From Ypsolopha sequella (lineage: Eukaryota > Arthropoda > Insecta > Lepidoptera > Ypsolophidae): a stretch of 64,000 nt of DNA. The notes under the pieces were generated by a model. It was not told the origin of the DNA. It saw only the letters and a program-made list of their open reading frames with translations, and ran no database searches. The stretch covers positions 8,122,001 to 8,186,000 of the forward strand of contig OW203991.1 in assembly GCA_934047225.1 (NCBI GenBank). The letters run 5' to 3'. The translations under genes and the position numbers were made by a program. Below, in pieces: positions 10,327 to 21,885 of the stretch; the stretch's first letter is position 1; every line of letters starts with the position of its first letter.

Positions 10327-10741
10327 TTAACAGACTCATGAAAAGACAGCTTTGAAGCATAAGACTATTTACTCATGGAACAAAATAATCAAGACGCTAA
10401 CACGTAAGTGCAAAATCAACTCTAATGTATCTAAATACAGTCTATATTTAAATGATAATACGATGTTTTCGTGTTGGGATGGCAAAGTCCCTCCACAATT
10501 ATACGATAGCGGTCACGACACTGACCCACAGTCTATTCGGGATAGAGATGGGAAAATACCGAGAGAGGTGGAAAGATTTTGACACCAATTCAATTGAAGC
10601 AATTTTTTTTCTTCGATCTCAATCAAACCGAGTTAACATGAAAAAAACTAAATGGCAACTCCAAAATAACGCAATAAAATGTGTGTCTTTAAAATATTTA
10701 CGTTTGACTCAGCAAGTTTTTATCGTTAACTAATTAAATGT

Positions 10742-10906
10742 ATGATTTATATAAAAACGGCTCACCTCAATACGTGTTATGATCGGGAAAGCCGACCAGT
10801 TTCAGCAGATTTAGGCTGCCTTCATTTGGGCGAGTAAAGACGTTTACGCAACGACGCTTTCCCGATCATAACACGTATTGAGGTGAGCCGTTTTTATATA
10901 AATCAT
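10742..10906. mobile_element. Perfect 51-bp inverted repeat (hairpin MITE)
   Basis: Arms 10742-10792 and 10856-10906 are identical complements over 51 bp. Both contain ACGGCTCACCTCAATACG and TTATGATCGGGAAAGC or its complement. The loop of 63 bp is GC-balanced. No second copy was seen. Perfect pairing implies recent origin or gene conversion. Confidence 0.75.
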
Positions 10907-11138
10907 GAATTATCCTCAAGTTTCATTTAATTCTACAATAATTAAATATAATTTTTTATAACAAATCTTGAAGACGTAAATATTGTTACGAGACACATTT
11001 TATTTTGATTTTTTTATATTGAATTCCAAATTCATAATAAATGAAATTGGGATATTTTTCTTTTCAAAAGTCAATGTCATTAATCAGCTCAGATTAAATT
11101 ATGTTAACGTATGTTAATTCGAAAACTATTTCAAGATT

Positions 11139-11405
11139 TGTCTAGGTCTTCCTCTTCCTTTTTTCCCCTATGATATTTTCAAGAATTTGCTATGTCGAAT
11201 CAAGTGTCCTATCATCTTCCCTCTTCTATTTTCAATGGCTTTTAACAAACATCTTACTTCCTTTAAAATTGTCAGTACCTCAAGATTGTACTCTTCTTCT
11301 CCGTCCAGCTAATTCTGTCCATCCTCCTCCAACACCACATTTCAAACGCCTCCAACCTTCTGTCTCTTTCCGTTAATGTCCACGTTTCACTACCATATAA
11401 TGCCT
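11139..11405 (-). pseudogene. LINE reverse-transcriptase C-terminal fragment
   Basis: Read on the minus strand from about 11405, it gives LYGSETWTLTERDRRLEAF, then MWCWRRMDRISWTEKK, then a decayed stretch with RRGKMIGHLIRHSKF and GKKGRGRPRQ. These boxes (GSETW, EAFEMWCWRRM, GHLIRH, GRGRPR) follow the catalytic core in a common group of animal non-LTR retrotransposons. Stops and a frame break are present, and no YxDD box or endonuclease is left. The fragment lies within a repeat shared with 42.6-43.7 kb, and the other copy lacks it, so it probably inserted there. Confidence 0.65.
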
Positions 11406-11429
11406 TTTATGGTATTTTAGAATTGTGAT

Positions 11430-11765
11430 CTAAAAAACCTCATGATATGTATATTTATAATAAAAAGCTGCACCTTCTATTTGACTTCGTGTAACGTTAC
11501 TTGAAAATGGCTGTTTAGAAATGTCTCCTTTACTATCAAGATAAATTTGCAATAATTTGCTTGCGATTGATTTCACAGCTAGTTGACAGATGAGACGACA
11601 GAGAGAGAGACTGATCACTTTTTTTTATAAGCAAGGCAAATGAGTATAATGAGTATAATGCCTAAAATGCCACAAGTGACGTCATTTCTGAAAATTCTTT
11701 AACAAACAATAAAAAATAATGATCAAATTATACACCATAATAATGAAAACTATGATGTAAAATAG
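11430..11765 (+). repeat. Dispersed repeat A, uninterrupted copy
   Basis: Homologous to 42655-42814, 43166-43303 and 43574-43605 combined (GACTTCGTGTAACGTTACTT, AAAATGGCTGTTTAGAAATG, CTATCAAGATAAATTTGC, AGTATAATGCCTAAAATGCC). This copy lacks the LINE and the fold-back MITE found in the other, so it shows the empty target sites. Class unknown. Confidence 0.7.
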
Positions 11766-12240
11766 CGCACATTCTCTGAAAAAAAATTAAAGGAAATATT
11801 TTAGGAAATAAGCCATGGAAATCATTTAGAAATTAAAATATTTATGAAGTAAACTCATTAAATATATACGAATAATTATATTAAAAAAGTGAATTAGAAT
11901 ACGAACGTGAACACATTTTTAATGAAATCTTTAGCCAACCTTTAGTTTGGTTAACACAAAAGGGATAATAATGATTCACATATTCATATATCTGGAGATT
12001 TCCCAGTTCATCCTATTTTGTCGGCCATCACTAATTCAGCACGAAATTGAGTTGTCGAATTCCATCAAAATACAGCGTCCACTGCGTTGAAATTCAAACC
12101 AGGTGAGATGAAGTTTCCGGGATAAACTTGGATTGTCTTCATGATGCAACATACAAGTAACGAGCAGAAAAAATAACGATATTCTTATAATGATGAGTAC
12201 CTAAAGATGCGACTAATAAAATAAAAAAAAACAATACAGA

Positions 12241-12850
12241 TTGTATGTGGAAAGGGAGTTATTTATCAAATGCCTCTTATACACCAATGACAAAATTCTC
12301 CTTGCTTCATCGACGGATGAGCTGCAAGAGATGGTAACAGTTATGGATGATGCCTTTAACGTAGGAAAAACAAAGGCTATGGTGCTAGTGAGGGATGAAG
12401 CGGTAACGGAATGCAAGGTTAAGATTGGAGACGAGGAGTTAGAGCAGGTTAACGAGTTTATCTATATGGAAAGTTTGGCGGTGACATTGAAAGATGAGTG
12501 AATACGAGAAATAAAGTGAACGGAGCCCTGCACTCCTTTATGGGCAGCTAAAATGTGACTGCAAAGGCACGATTGGCAGTGCATATTGGTATATTGGCTC
12601 CTACACTAGTGAATATTGGGTATGGCAAGATTATAAACATCAAAGTAGAATGAATGCACTAGAAATCCGTTCCTTACGGATTGTGCGGTTAGACATTGAA
12701 TGATAGAGTGAAAAATATCAACACTTGGGATAGTCGCGGCCTGAAAGAAGACGTCGTGACGTAGTAATAATGTGTGGTAGTGATTAGAACACAAAGAGGA
12801 ATGTTTCGATATGTAGAGAGAATTAATAAAAGTAGAGTGACGAAAGAAAT
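12241..12850 (+). pseudogene. Decayed LINE reverse transcriptase (RTE-like), middle part
   Basis: From 12270 the frame reads LLYTNDKILLASSTDELQEM, then GKTKAMVLVRDEAVTECKV, then GDEELEQVNEF. This is the region of the RT active-site box, but the expected YADD reads YTND, so one catalytic aspartate is lost. After a stop at 12499-12501, degraded homology continues in shifted frames (VNGALHSFM, KARLAV, KHQSRMNALEIRSLRI, GLKEDVVT). The C-terminal end appears after an unrelated interval at 13330-13600. The same family gives the fragments at 33895, 35520 and 60290. Confidence 0.75.
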
Positions 12851-12852
12851 GT

Positions 12853-13330
12853 ATCTTTTGTTTTTTATATATAATTATATAAGTAAATACCCATAAATGA
12901 GACACAATTATTATAGGATAACACAAAAGAGTCCAAGATACATTTCAGGCCCCACTGGGCCCGGCATCAGTTGGAGTAATAATGGTGACAGGATGACAGA
13001 TGACATTTACAAGATGACAATGAGAATAATACAATAAAAAAATAAAAAATATTAAAAAAAGGAAAAACTACTTCCCTAAAAACTAAACTTTTTGATTGAC
13101 GTGAGTATGTGCATGTGGTTGGGATAGAAACAGAGGGTGTTTGTGTGCGTGTGGGTGGATTTGTGTGGTGGGTTGAAAGAGAATGTTAAATTGTGTGTGT
13201 CTGTTTTAAGTATAGTCTAGAATGATTGATTTTTTGAGTCAGGTGTTTGTAATGTTTTTCGTATAGGTTTGGTCTGTCTGTAAGTCAGTGTTGTCTGTTT
13301 AGTCCAGTGCCGTAATGAGCACCAAGCGAC
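12853..13330. other. Interval between two parts of a LINE remnant
   Basis: AT-rich and then GT-rich sequence with no gene. Bases 12925-12980 resemble the end of the fold-back at 5447-5966 (CAAGATACATTTC and CCCGGCATCAGTTG). Whether this whole interval inserted into the LINE cannot be decided by eye. Confidence 0.4.
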
Positions 13331-13600
13331 CAGATGTAAGACGACTTATGGTACACAAGTGGAAGGTAAAGCTTGACCGAGCTGTCCTAGAAGGACGTAT
13401 ATCGACCAAATTAGCGACATTTGAAAAGAAAGGCAAAGTAAAAAGTACCTAGAATAGAAGAGTTTGTGTGACTAGATTGGTAGATGTGGAAGAGGCGAAA
13501 GAGATGTGTCAGGCAAGGTCGAAGCAGATGGAAATATGTAGTCTCTGTCTACCCCTCTGGGATACAGGCGTGTGTATATGCATGTACATCGACATATTTA
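13330..13600 (+). pseudogene. C-terminal end of the decayed LINE
   Basis: Homologous to the minus-strand segment at 35520-35810. Frames give pieces such as DQISDI-like, KSTxNRRVCVTRLVDVEEAK and then LCLPLWDTGVC. Several frame breaks and TAG codons are present. The product would have been the tail of a non-LTR retrotransposon polyprotein. No function remains. Confidence 0.65.
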
Positions 13601-13685
13601 TATAAGTACTTAAATAAATAAGTTGAAAAAGAAATGTTTTCCTATTTGTGTTTTGCAAAAATTTTAAAAATATGAGGTCAGTATT

Positions 13686-13975
13686 TTTAGGGTTCCGTAC
13701 CCAAAGGGTAACTAACGGGACCCTATTACTAAGACTCCGCTGTCCGTCTGTCACCAGGCTGTATCTCATGAACCGCGATAGAAATTTAAATTAAAATTGA
13801 AATTTTCACAGATGATGTATTTCTGTTGCCGCTATAACAACAAATACTAAAAAACAGAATAAAATAAATATTTAAGGGGGCTCCCATACAACAAACGTAA
13901 TTTTTTTGCCGTTTTTATAGATAATGGTACGGAACCCTTCGTGTGCGTGTCCGACTCGCAGTTGGCCGGTTTTTT
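13686..13975. repeat. GGGTTCCGTACC interspersed element (copy 1)
   Basis: Bounded by GGGTTCCGTACCCAAAGGG on the left and GGTACGGAACCC plus CGACTCGCAGTTGGCCGG on the right. It is closely similar to 24571-24870. I associate this sequence with lepidopteran genomes; its mobilisation class is not settled here. Partial relatives, mainly a GTTCCGTA end, lie at 19600-19735, about 22250 and 52270-52390. Confidence 0.75.
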
Positions 13976-13979
13976 TATT

Positions 13980-15360
13980 TCCCTGGTCTACGTCTCATTT
14001 TACCTATACATATAAATTCCATCTCATCATCGTCAAGCATGCAGTCAAGAACTAAGCAGGCAATAACGTAAATCTTGAAACATTACATTGCAATATACGA
14101 AATATTAATTTTTAACTTTCTTTTTAAAAGCTGACTTTAAAAAAATCAAAATACGCGTTTCGATATCTTCGAGTACAAAAGAAGAAATTTAAAAGATTTT
14201 CATAGAAATTTAACTAAAAGCTTTGTATAGAATTGAATCGCTTCCAGCCAAAATTGAGATCGGGACGAGAGTTATTACATCGTACAATTGTCAATGATTG
14301 TATGCACATACTTAAATATATATGCGGTAAATATGATACGAGTTCCTATATTAAGTATAATTTTAAGAAAAGAACTGACATTATACTTACATTTCGAGAG
14401 CATCAAACTGAAGTCGCATCCACTTCGGACCATTCCTTTGTAGATACGGCCTTTCAGCTTGATACCCTCGATATAATTATACACAATGGGGTTCCCATTC
14501 CTGGCGGAACCCTGGCGGACTTGGGCATGGCCTTCGGCAGGCACCTTCTTTCATGGAGTCTCAAAGCTCGATGAAAGCTCTCACGAATTATACAATGATT
14601 GCAGTATAATTGCAACGAAATTGCACATTTAAAAACGATCGCGTGTCGCAATTGAATTAAAACTACATTCGCATAAAAAATTCACCTCAAAAGAGGTAAA
14701 GTGATAATGGAATTTGCCACAATTTGTAAAGCGAGATGACAACATTACATTAAAAATTCGGAAATTTAACTTATGAATAGGGCGCTCAATGTTTCAGCTT
14801 GAAACGATAAAATTAAAATGAAGCGCACAAGAGCCGCGTTGGATCGTAGAGTACGAGAACGAAAGGATATACGAAATGATATAAATAAATCCTAAATGAT
14901 GGTTGAAAGGTTTGTCCTTACAATATAGTAAACTTTTTTTTTAATGTAGTTTTATTATTAGTTTTAATTTTTTAATTTAGTCACCATCAAATCTCGATCT
15001 ATTCCGACCAGTGGCTAAAGTATTCTATTTCCCGGGGGCACGAACACAATCACTCGCGTAGCTGTCTCGTGATCCACGAGTTGTGGACGATACAGATGTT
15101 CTATATCACGAAGTTCGTTTCGCTATGGTTGTGCCAGTCTGCCAGTGCGTATACACGCACTTTTATCTTCAAAGTAAAGAAATGGGGGGCCTCAAAGTTG
15201 TCAGTTTTAGACAATTTTTGTTACGTAATCTATCTTAATAACAAAACTTAGTTAAAAATTTGGATTTTCTGTATATTCTGCTCAAACCAAATAAAAAATC
15301 ACTTCAATGGGTAGTTTTGCTAAACATAATTTTCTCCTGTCTTGTATATTTTATCTCTTT
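13980..15360. other. No recognisable gene or repeat
   Basis: AT-rich sequence. Overlapping frames of 113 aa (plus, 14233-14574) and 89 aa (minus, 14275-14544) have no family resemblance that I recognise. The 14440-14570 part is less AT-rich than its surroundings, so a host exon or pseudogene cannot be excluded. Confidence 0.4.
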
Positions 15361-15364
15361 ATTC

Positions 15365-15765
15365 AATTAAAGTATAGGCTTACTTTTTACATTTAGTTGT
15401 TGTATCTAATATTATGAAAAAAAAGACATGATCTTGCTAAGTTTCTTGCCCTTTTTCTTAGCAAGACTAATCGAATTGGCGGAGGTAGGCATATATTTTT
15501 ATATATGTATTGCATATATTTATAATATAATTTATTCCTTATTTCTAAATTTTTATTTTATTCAAGTATTTTTTTTAAATTAAATTTAAGTGAACCCAAC
15601 CTTTATATTATTTCCCTGTGTACTTCCCCATATTATTGTTTATTACATAAAACTATTACCTATACACATATATTGTTTAATTATTTATATTACATTAAAA
15701 CCGACCTGTAATAAGCGTATGTTATACTTACATTACATAAATAAATATATTTCATTTCATTTCAT
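15365..15765 (+). mobile_element. LINE 3'-end with (ATTTC)n-like tail
   Basis: The block 15421-15492 (CATGATCTTGCTAAG, TCTTAGCAAGACTAATCG) recurs inverted at 40383-40455. It is followed by an AT-rich 3' UTR and ends ATAAATATATTTCATTTCAT. This is consistent with a 5'-truncated non-LTR element with a short-repeat tail. Confidence 0.5.
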
Positions 15766-15839
15766 ATTTCGAGGCCTCTTTGCCGCTCGGTACAAAGAGC
15801 ACAACTTAATTTTGTTTTTCTTGTCTTAAAGTTAAAAGT

Positions 15840-16558
15840 AAAAAAGAGATTGGTCTATGGCAACTCACGCCAATAGTTCAATATAAATTAGGTTTTTGAA
15901 TCAACAGCTTGAAATTTAATGTGCAATTAGCCATTGGGACACTCGTGCAAAATTATTAAAAAACAAGCACTCGTGTCTTAAATTATATTACAGTTGCACA
16001 AAGGACTATTACAGATAGCGTTAATAATAATAATTATTATTTAGTAACATTTTTCTTTACACAATAGTCTGAAAACCTTATTTTATTTTTTCATAATTTT
16101 TGGTGGTAGAGCCACCATCATATTTTTGCAGTTTTTAAATGATTTCTTGAAATATAGTTTGCAAATAATACCTTATTTTTCTTAAACGAATATTTGTCAT
16201 CTTATCAGATCATAAGATTTAATCAAATTCAAGTTTGTTTTTCTTTCTCGGCAATATTTGAGAGTCACCCAAACGACGACATCTTTCCCTACATTGTACT
16301 TGAATCAAAGACAAATTCGTCCCCTAGCTAAATTGTGTACAACCAATAGCCCCAATAACACAGAAACCTGATTTTTTTTTTGTATCCAAATATTTTATGA
16401 TTTAAAATATACATAGATAATATTTTCGACAAGAAAGGAACCATTTTATGGCTGAATTTCAAATAACTTAAAGTGCTGGCAAAAATAAATGGTAACGTTA
16501 TTCATACAGAACAAGAGAATGAATTCTTATTTTGTAGAGACCACACATTATCATCATT
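15840..16558. other. No recognisable gene
   Basis: AT-rich sequence with no open frame of note and no repeat partner that I could see in the window. Confidence 0.4.
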
Positions 16559-16566
16559 ATCTACTA

Positions 16567-17060
16567 CAGGGATCTCCAAACTATGGCCCGCGGGCCAAGA
16601 CCGGCCCGCGAGGACCACCAATCCGGCCCGCCCTGTTTCTAGCCCGCTATAGTTTATTTAAAATACGCAAACTTATAATAATAACGTAATGCTATTTACT
16701 ACTTATGATTTATCAAAACTCATAACCGATATTAATAGAAAGGTCACCATGCGTATTTGTCTAAAAGTAGCGTTATTATGTGAATGTTATTTACAATACT
16801 ATTTCAAAGTGCACAGAACACGCTTCGGCTAACTCCGTCGCAATGTTTTTAATGACACTTGTCCGAAGTACCAACCGAAATTGCGAACGGAGCGGAGTAC
16901 TGTCCTAATGCCCTGCACAAAAGATATCTCACTGACCGGCTAGTACCAATACGAAAATTTGCACGTCAAAACTACAGTATTTTGGAATTATCTAATTATC
17001 CCTTGGGTCTTAGTGGGAGAATCAGTGTGGCACTAAGGCTAAAAAGTTTGGAGACCCCTG
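16567..17060. mobile_element. hAT-type non-autonomous element with 8-bp duplication
   Basis: The ends are CAGGGATCTCCAAACT and AGTTTGGAGACCCCTG. The flanks ATCTACTA (16559-16566) and ACCTACTA (17061-17068) match at 7 of 8 positions. The left end is followed by a CCCGCGGGCC-rich block common in hAT families. At 494 bp it is too short for a transposase, and the 70-codon frame inside includes the right terminal repeat, so it is not a gene. Confidence 0.85.
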
Positions 17061-17148
17061 ACCTACTATAAATAAAATACTCTTACAGCTTTAATACACT
17101 CAATGAATGAATAAGAAGCTTACATTATTATTTACCTATCAAGCATAA

Positions 17149-17467
17149 CAGGGCGTACGGAGGGGGGGGGGGGCAGGTAGGGGTAGCTGCCCCCCCCTGG
17201 AGTGTGAGACAAGTAAGTGTTATGTATTAAAATTAATACACTGAAAACTGACAATTGTCTTGAAAACATACTGTAGGTAAGCTATATACAATACAAAGGG
17301 ACTACTGAAAATGCCAGGAGACTAATATTTTAAAGATAAATTTGATATAGAAAATACAAACGTAGTGTTCAATAATTTGTTTGTCTTTTTCGTTTTAGAA
17401 CCTATGCCTATATTATTGAGTTTCTGCCCCCCCTCCCTCCCCAGGTGAAATCCTGCGTACGCCCTTG
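17149..17467. mobile_element. hAT-like MITE with CAGGGCGTACG ends
   Basis: The 319-bp element begins CAGGGCGTACGG and ends CGTACGCCCTTG. Next to both ends are poly-G/poly-C tracts (17161-17172 and 17196-17202; 17427-17445). The flanks are AAGCATAA (17141-17148) and AAGCATTA (17468-17475), a 7/8 match. Non-coding. Confidence 0.8.
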
Positions 17468-17548
17468 AAGCATTAATAAAATGGACTCTATGCCCGACTT
17501 CATTCTTTCCTACTATAAAATAATTATAGTCAATAATAAACAGACATT

Positions 17549-17912
17549 AATAGTAGTTTATGCTACAAGGGCGAAAAGGAATAAATTAATGTTTTAAACG
17601 TAACCGAGTAATTTATTGCTCTTACGCCCGTGTATCATACTAGGTTTTTTAATGCATAGTGTGAGGAAATAAAACAAATATAATCTTGTGAACTTTAAAT
17701 TATGATTGGCTCAAAAGGACTGTATTCAGAGCCGCTAAACAGTGAAAAAAAAGGATAAAATTTATGGTACACAGGAAAGGTTGCAGGTAACCCAATTTCT
17801 CGTAAATAAATAAAAAAAAATAAAAAAATAAAGCCGAAGGGCAAAATAATCGACTTTCTGTTCGGTTTTAATGCATAAAAAGTGGGCCTTTACGAGCACT
17901 TGCATTGAAAAA
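17549..17912 (+). mobile_element. 380-bp dispersed repeat R380 (copy 1), with long flanking direct repeats
   Basis: Starts ATAGTAGTTTATGCTACAAG, has a 5' inverted repeat (AATAAATTA / TAATTTATT near GGGCG / CGCCC) and ends GAGCACTTGCATTGAAAAA. Other copies are at 33061, 33438 and 58529. This one lacks about 30 bp of the hairpin loop. Identical 34-bp direct repeats lie at 17517-17550 and 17909-17942, which could be an unusually long target duplication. Confidence 0.7.
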
Positions 17913-18096
17913 TAATTATAGTCAATAATAAACAGACATTAAAATTTGTAATGATTAGCTCAGATTGGATTAATTTGTAATTAATGATTTGTAACTAATC
18001 GTTCTAATCTACATGTACGATTAATTGTGTAACTAGTTCGTTACACTGTTGCATGAAAAACTCTCCCTTCCTGTGGCAACTGGGAAATAAATGTTA

Positions 18097-18508
18097 GGTC
18101 TTTACATATGAAATTGCTGTTTTCTATAGAGATTTTCAAAAACTCCATTTTCAGTACTAACATGTTTGCATTTTTTTAGGAATGACAAATCCGAATTATG
18201 TCATTTCTTTTGTATATGAATGAGACAACATTAAGCTAACAGCAGCATTAATAAAATTTTTGAAAAGTGTCAGCTGTAAAAAAATATTACAAATCTTATC
18301 ATGGAAATGGATGACATTTAGGACGAACTGTTTTTGAAGATTTAATTTTTATAATCGAACCGTAAATAAAAACTAAATTTAATACGTAGATGTAAAACCT
18401 TTGAATCAACTTCCAAACAAAAAACAAATAATTGAAATAGCTATTGAATTACAGGAATTATGAACTCATGAGTCTGTAAGAAAATTTCGGCAATTTCATA
18501 GGTTAAGA
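18097..18508 (+). mobile_element. TA-flanked MITE with GGTCTTTACATATG-type ends (copy 3, best preserved)
   Basis: Terminal inverted repeats are GGTCTTTACATATGAAATTG and CAATTTCATAGGTTAAGACC, flanked by TA. It aligns with 4231-4645 and, inverted, with 2130-2495. The TA duplication suggests the Tc1/mariner superfamily. Non-coding. Confidence 0.75.
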
Positions 18509-18644
18509 CCTATTAACATAAACAACGCTGTTCCAACCGACATTATGTAATAATTATACCTGTATGATGTTACGTCAGAATGCTGATTGAATGATCAATA
18601 TTGGTGATCCGGTACAAAAATACCTTTTCTTTTGTTTTTACGTT

Positions 18645-19375
18645 ACTTACATATGAAGGGTACATGGAAAGAACGAGGAATGTCACATCGTAAGGAAGGG
18701 CTAGAATAAATGTGTAAATAATAAAAAAAAAATTTTTTTCGTTTGTTAAAAAGCAAAGTAACACCTTAAGGGGCTCTACAATGCTAAATATCTGTTTTGC
18801 ATTGGATTCAGTTCCTTCAATATAGATGGTAAAAATAAAAAAAATATATGGCGTGTTTTTGACTCAAATCATTAATTACACTTTATAAATAAACACACTT
18901 TCAATCTTCTTCCAATTATAATACTTTTAAAAAAGCATGAATTTCACGAAAAAAGTGGTTCAGTTTCCATATTTCAAAAACCGATTGAAATAAAACCAAC
19001 ACACGCAGATATTAACTAGAAAAAAACATCTTTATTACATAAAGAAATTATAGGTAATGTCCTAATGTAGCCGCCATTCCGAAATAACTGAAGTTTTGCG
19101 TGCGTGGCATCTGATTAGAGCAGGATAGACGGTTAAAAACAAAAGCGTTACAAACGCGCTTAAAACAGAGTTTTGCGAAAATTAACAGACAATCTTATTT
19201 TTACCAAGTGAAAAAAAAAACATAAGTATACAAATTATCCCCACATTTATTTTAGCCCGAAAATAAAAGATCTATTAAAGTTATTTATACATTTATTCTA
19301 GCCCTTCCTTACAATGTGACATTCCTTGTACTTTCCCTGGCCCTGTACCCTTCATATACAGAAATTACAAATTTC
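18645..19375. repeat. Large fold-back-like repeat
   Basis: Bases 18650-18720 and 19285-19370 are inverted homologues (TACATGGAAAGAACGAGGA, GGAAGGGCTAGAATAAAT and complements). The segment after TTAA at 18773 (GGGGCTCTACAATGC) recurs at 44128-44250. Bases 19060-19160 recur inverted at 27330-27430 (GAGCAGGATAGAC, ACAAAAGCGTT). It is probably a composite of more than one element. Confidence 0.45.
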
Positions 19376-19394
19376 CAACTACATTTTGGTCTTT

Positions 19395-19735
19395 GAGATA
19401 GACCGCGTAACAAAAATGGTCTAAAAGTGACAACTTTGAAGGCCCCCAGTTTCTTTATTTTCGAAGTATAAAAAATATATAATATTACCAGGGAAAGAAA
19501 AACATTTTTTTTTGGCTTTATGCAAAAGCTTCTGAAAAATAATTAAATTAAATTTTTTATTTAATATTATTCAGTTTTGGGTCAACATTGTTTTAGGTCT
19601 CTATCTCTTTCCGTCAAAGAGCTAGAAACCTGTGATATACGGGCGGATGGACAGACAGACAGACAAACAGACAGACAGTAGAGTGACAATAATAGGGCTC
19701 CTTTTTGCCCTTCTTGTACGGAACCCTAAAACGGC
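19395..19735. repeat. Dispersed repeat ending in GTACGGAACCCTAAA
   Basis: Contains a (GACA)n-like run at 19648-19678 and ends TTGTACGGAACCCTAAAAC, the same kind of terminus as the GGGTTCCGTACC element, though the interior differs from the copies at 13.7 and 24.6 kb. Confidence 0.45.
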
Positions 19736-19739
19736 TGGG

Positions 19740-20865
19740 TGGGAAAAGATTTAGCTCCAATGAAGGAATCATGCATGCCTATTTTGAAGGGTTGCCAAAA
19801 TCTCACTTTATTGAAGGGATTGAAAAGTTGGAAAAACGTTGGATGAAGTGTATTTGAGCTAGGGGGAGACTATGTTGAAAAATAAAAAACCTTTACAAAA
19901 ACTGCATTCCTTGTTTAATTTTTACCAGACTACACCCTGCCCTAGTATGTTAAAAAAAACGTGTTCGTTATAATGTTTCCAATAAATCTCCCTTTACAGA
20001 TCAATACTCCCAGTGTGACTCAATACACGTAAATGTCGATGTACTGACCAATTACTATATTGAACTTCTCGAGCGATCAGCACGCAAGGTGACAAGGAAA
20101 CTAGTTCTCAACCTGATTCCCACCCATTTCCTTCATCACGCTCACTCACTATTTCAAATAGCAGTCCTGTTCCTTCCATAGGAAAAAAGAAAGAGAAGAT
20201 CCGATGTTGTTGACGGAATGCGTATTGATAAACGTCAAAAGATCTGAGTCTCAAGGTCACTCCTTCACCGCGATACTCGAGACTAGGGAATGCAGAACCG
20301 GTACTGTCGTAAAGAACCGGGTTTTTTGGTACATTTTGCACAAGGAACTGGAATTCTCGCTATGTTTGCAATTACTGCTTGATAGGTTTGTTTTTTATTA
20401 CATAGTTGAATCGAAACTGTAATAGAAGAGAATTTACGGGATAAACTTGGACGAATAAACCAGAGGTAAAGAACGATGATTGAAACAACACTGATAGCTA
20501 AAGAAATTGTTAAAATGTTAAAAAGGATTAAAGTTGCGTAGGTCCCAAAACATATTCCTCGATGTAAAATAGCATTAGAAACCGTTTTATATTTTTAACA
20601 AAGTGGTTAGGTCTCAAATTGGAGACAACAGTCTGAGAAGGTGTTAAAGTTATACCATATCAGAAGTGCGTTCATTAAAGAACCCTAGGCTTGGTAGGAA
20701 CACTGGAGTTGTTTTTTGCAAAAAAACTCCATAATTTTTAGGGCTCAGAGGCTTTACAATGCCTCCTTGATCTATTTTATGGATCAGAAGCTAGTTTTAA
20801 GAGTAATAAGCAAGCTACTGAATAAAAAGATATATAAATGAAAAAGTGACTAAATTATTACTCTT
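19740..20865. other. No recognisable gene or repeat
   Basis: Overlapping frames of 72-77 aa at 20108-20422 on both strands are short and unfamiliar. CGGGATAAACTTGGA at 20437 also occurs at 12118, hinting at a dispersed sequence. Confidence 0.4.
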
Positions 20866-21424
20866 CGTAACATATTATAAACATCCTCTATCCGAGTTTC
20901 CTTTCCCACCATACCTTAACTCATACCCACACACTTACACTTAATCTGACATCCTACACTGCTAACCTCTTAATATAATTTTTTTTTGCATTTTGTATTG
21001 TATGTATTTTTCTTGGTCTTTTAAGTATTCAAATGTATTATTGTTTATAATGTAAAACCATAATTGGCATAAGTTTGACGTTATTACCTATAGATTATAC
21101 ATATTTAAGGCTGTGGTTTTTGTAATAACAATAAAAATAAAAAAAAACTCTCGTGTTTTAATAATCTCTTTATGTGCCAGTTTCATAAACTACAATTTTA
21201 GCACTTTTTCTCTATTTGAACTAATTTGAATAAAAATTCACTCTTATCCTAGAGCTAATTTATCTGTAAAAATTAGCAAGATGTTTTTGAAACTTGCAAA
21301 AAAGGTACGTGAAAAATAAGCACCGTGTTGAAAGAGAAGCGGCCAACCCAGCCCTAATTCTTTATGCTCTTGGTTAAAAGCTGGTTTTTACTCCGACTCT
21401 TTTACCGTGCATTCTGCTCGACTA

Positions 21425-21885
21425 TGAAATCGTCTACCTGAATCCGTCCAAACCTGTCGTACCTTAAACACCTTTAGATTTAAACTTAAAGCTCACTACT
21501 TAAGTGAGCTTAACTCCTAACTTATCCACTATTTATTCTTGTGCATTCCTTATAAAATTATCCGTGATTTGTTATGTATGTGTAAATTTGTGTATTAATT
21601 TATGTATGTCTATTTTTCATATTGTATAATTGTATTGTGTAAGTTTATGTATTAACTTATTTTAGCGTTAGTAATTAATCATAATGTACTCATGTAGTCT
21701 ATTTTACATTTACATGCTCTCCTCTATTTGTTATTTTCTCACCTTCTCTTTCACCCAAAGGTTGCCTGGTAGATATTGCTATAAGCAATAAGTGCCGCCT
21801 TTGTACAATATAAATGTTTTTAAGTGTCCTGTTTTATGTATTTTGTAAATGTACATAAGTGTAATAAATGAATAAATAAAATAAA
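21425..21885 (+). pseudogene. LINE ORF2 tail and 3' UTR
   Basis: The frame from about 21424 to 21521 reads RNRLPESVQTCRTLNTFRF then KLKAHYLSELNS and stops. The 'LPESV...TLNTFRFKLKAHY' pattern is typical of the extreme C-terminus of CR1/Jockey-like ORF2 proteins, here 5' truncated. A 360-bp AT-rich 3' UTR with repeated AATAAAT motifs follows to about 21885. The preceding AT-rich segment (20870-21150, ending AATAAAAATAAA) may be another retroelement end. Confidence 0.6.

Noticed and set aside
16859..17071. 70-codon frame inside the hAT element, considered as transposase
   Set aside because: It ends in the translated right terminal repeat and lacks any transposase motif; the element is too short to be autonomous.
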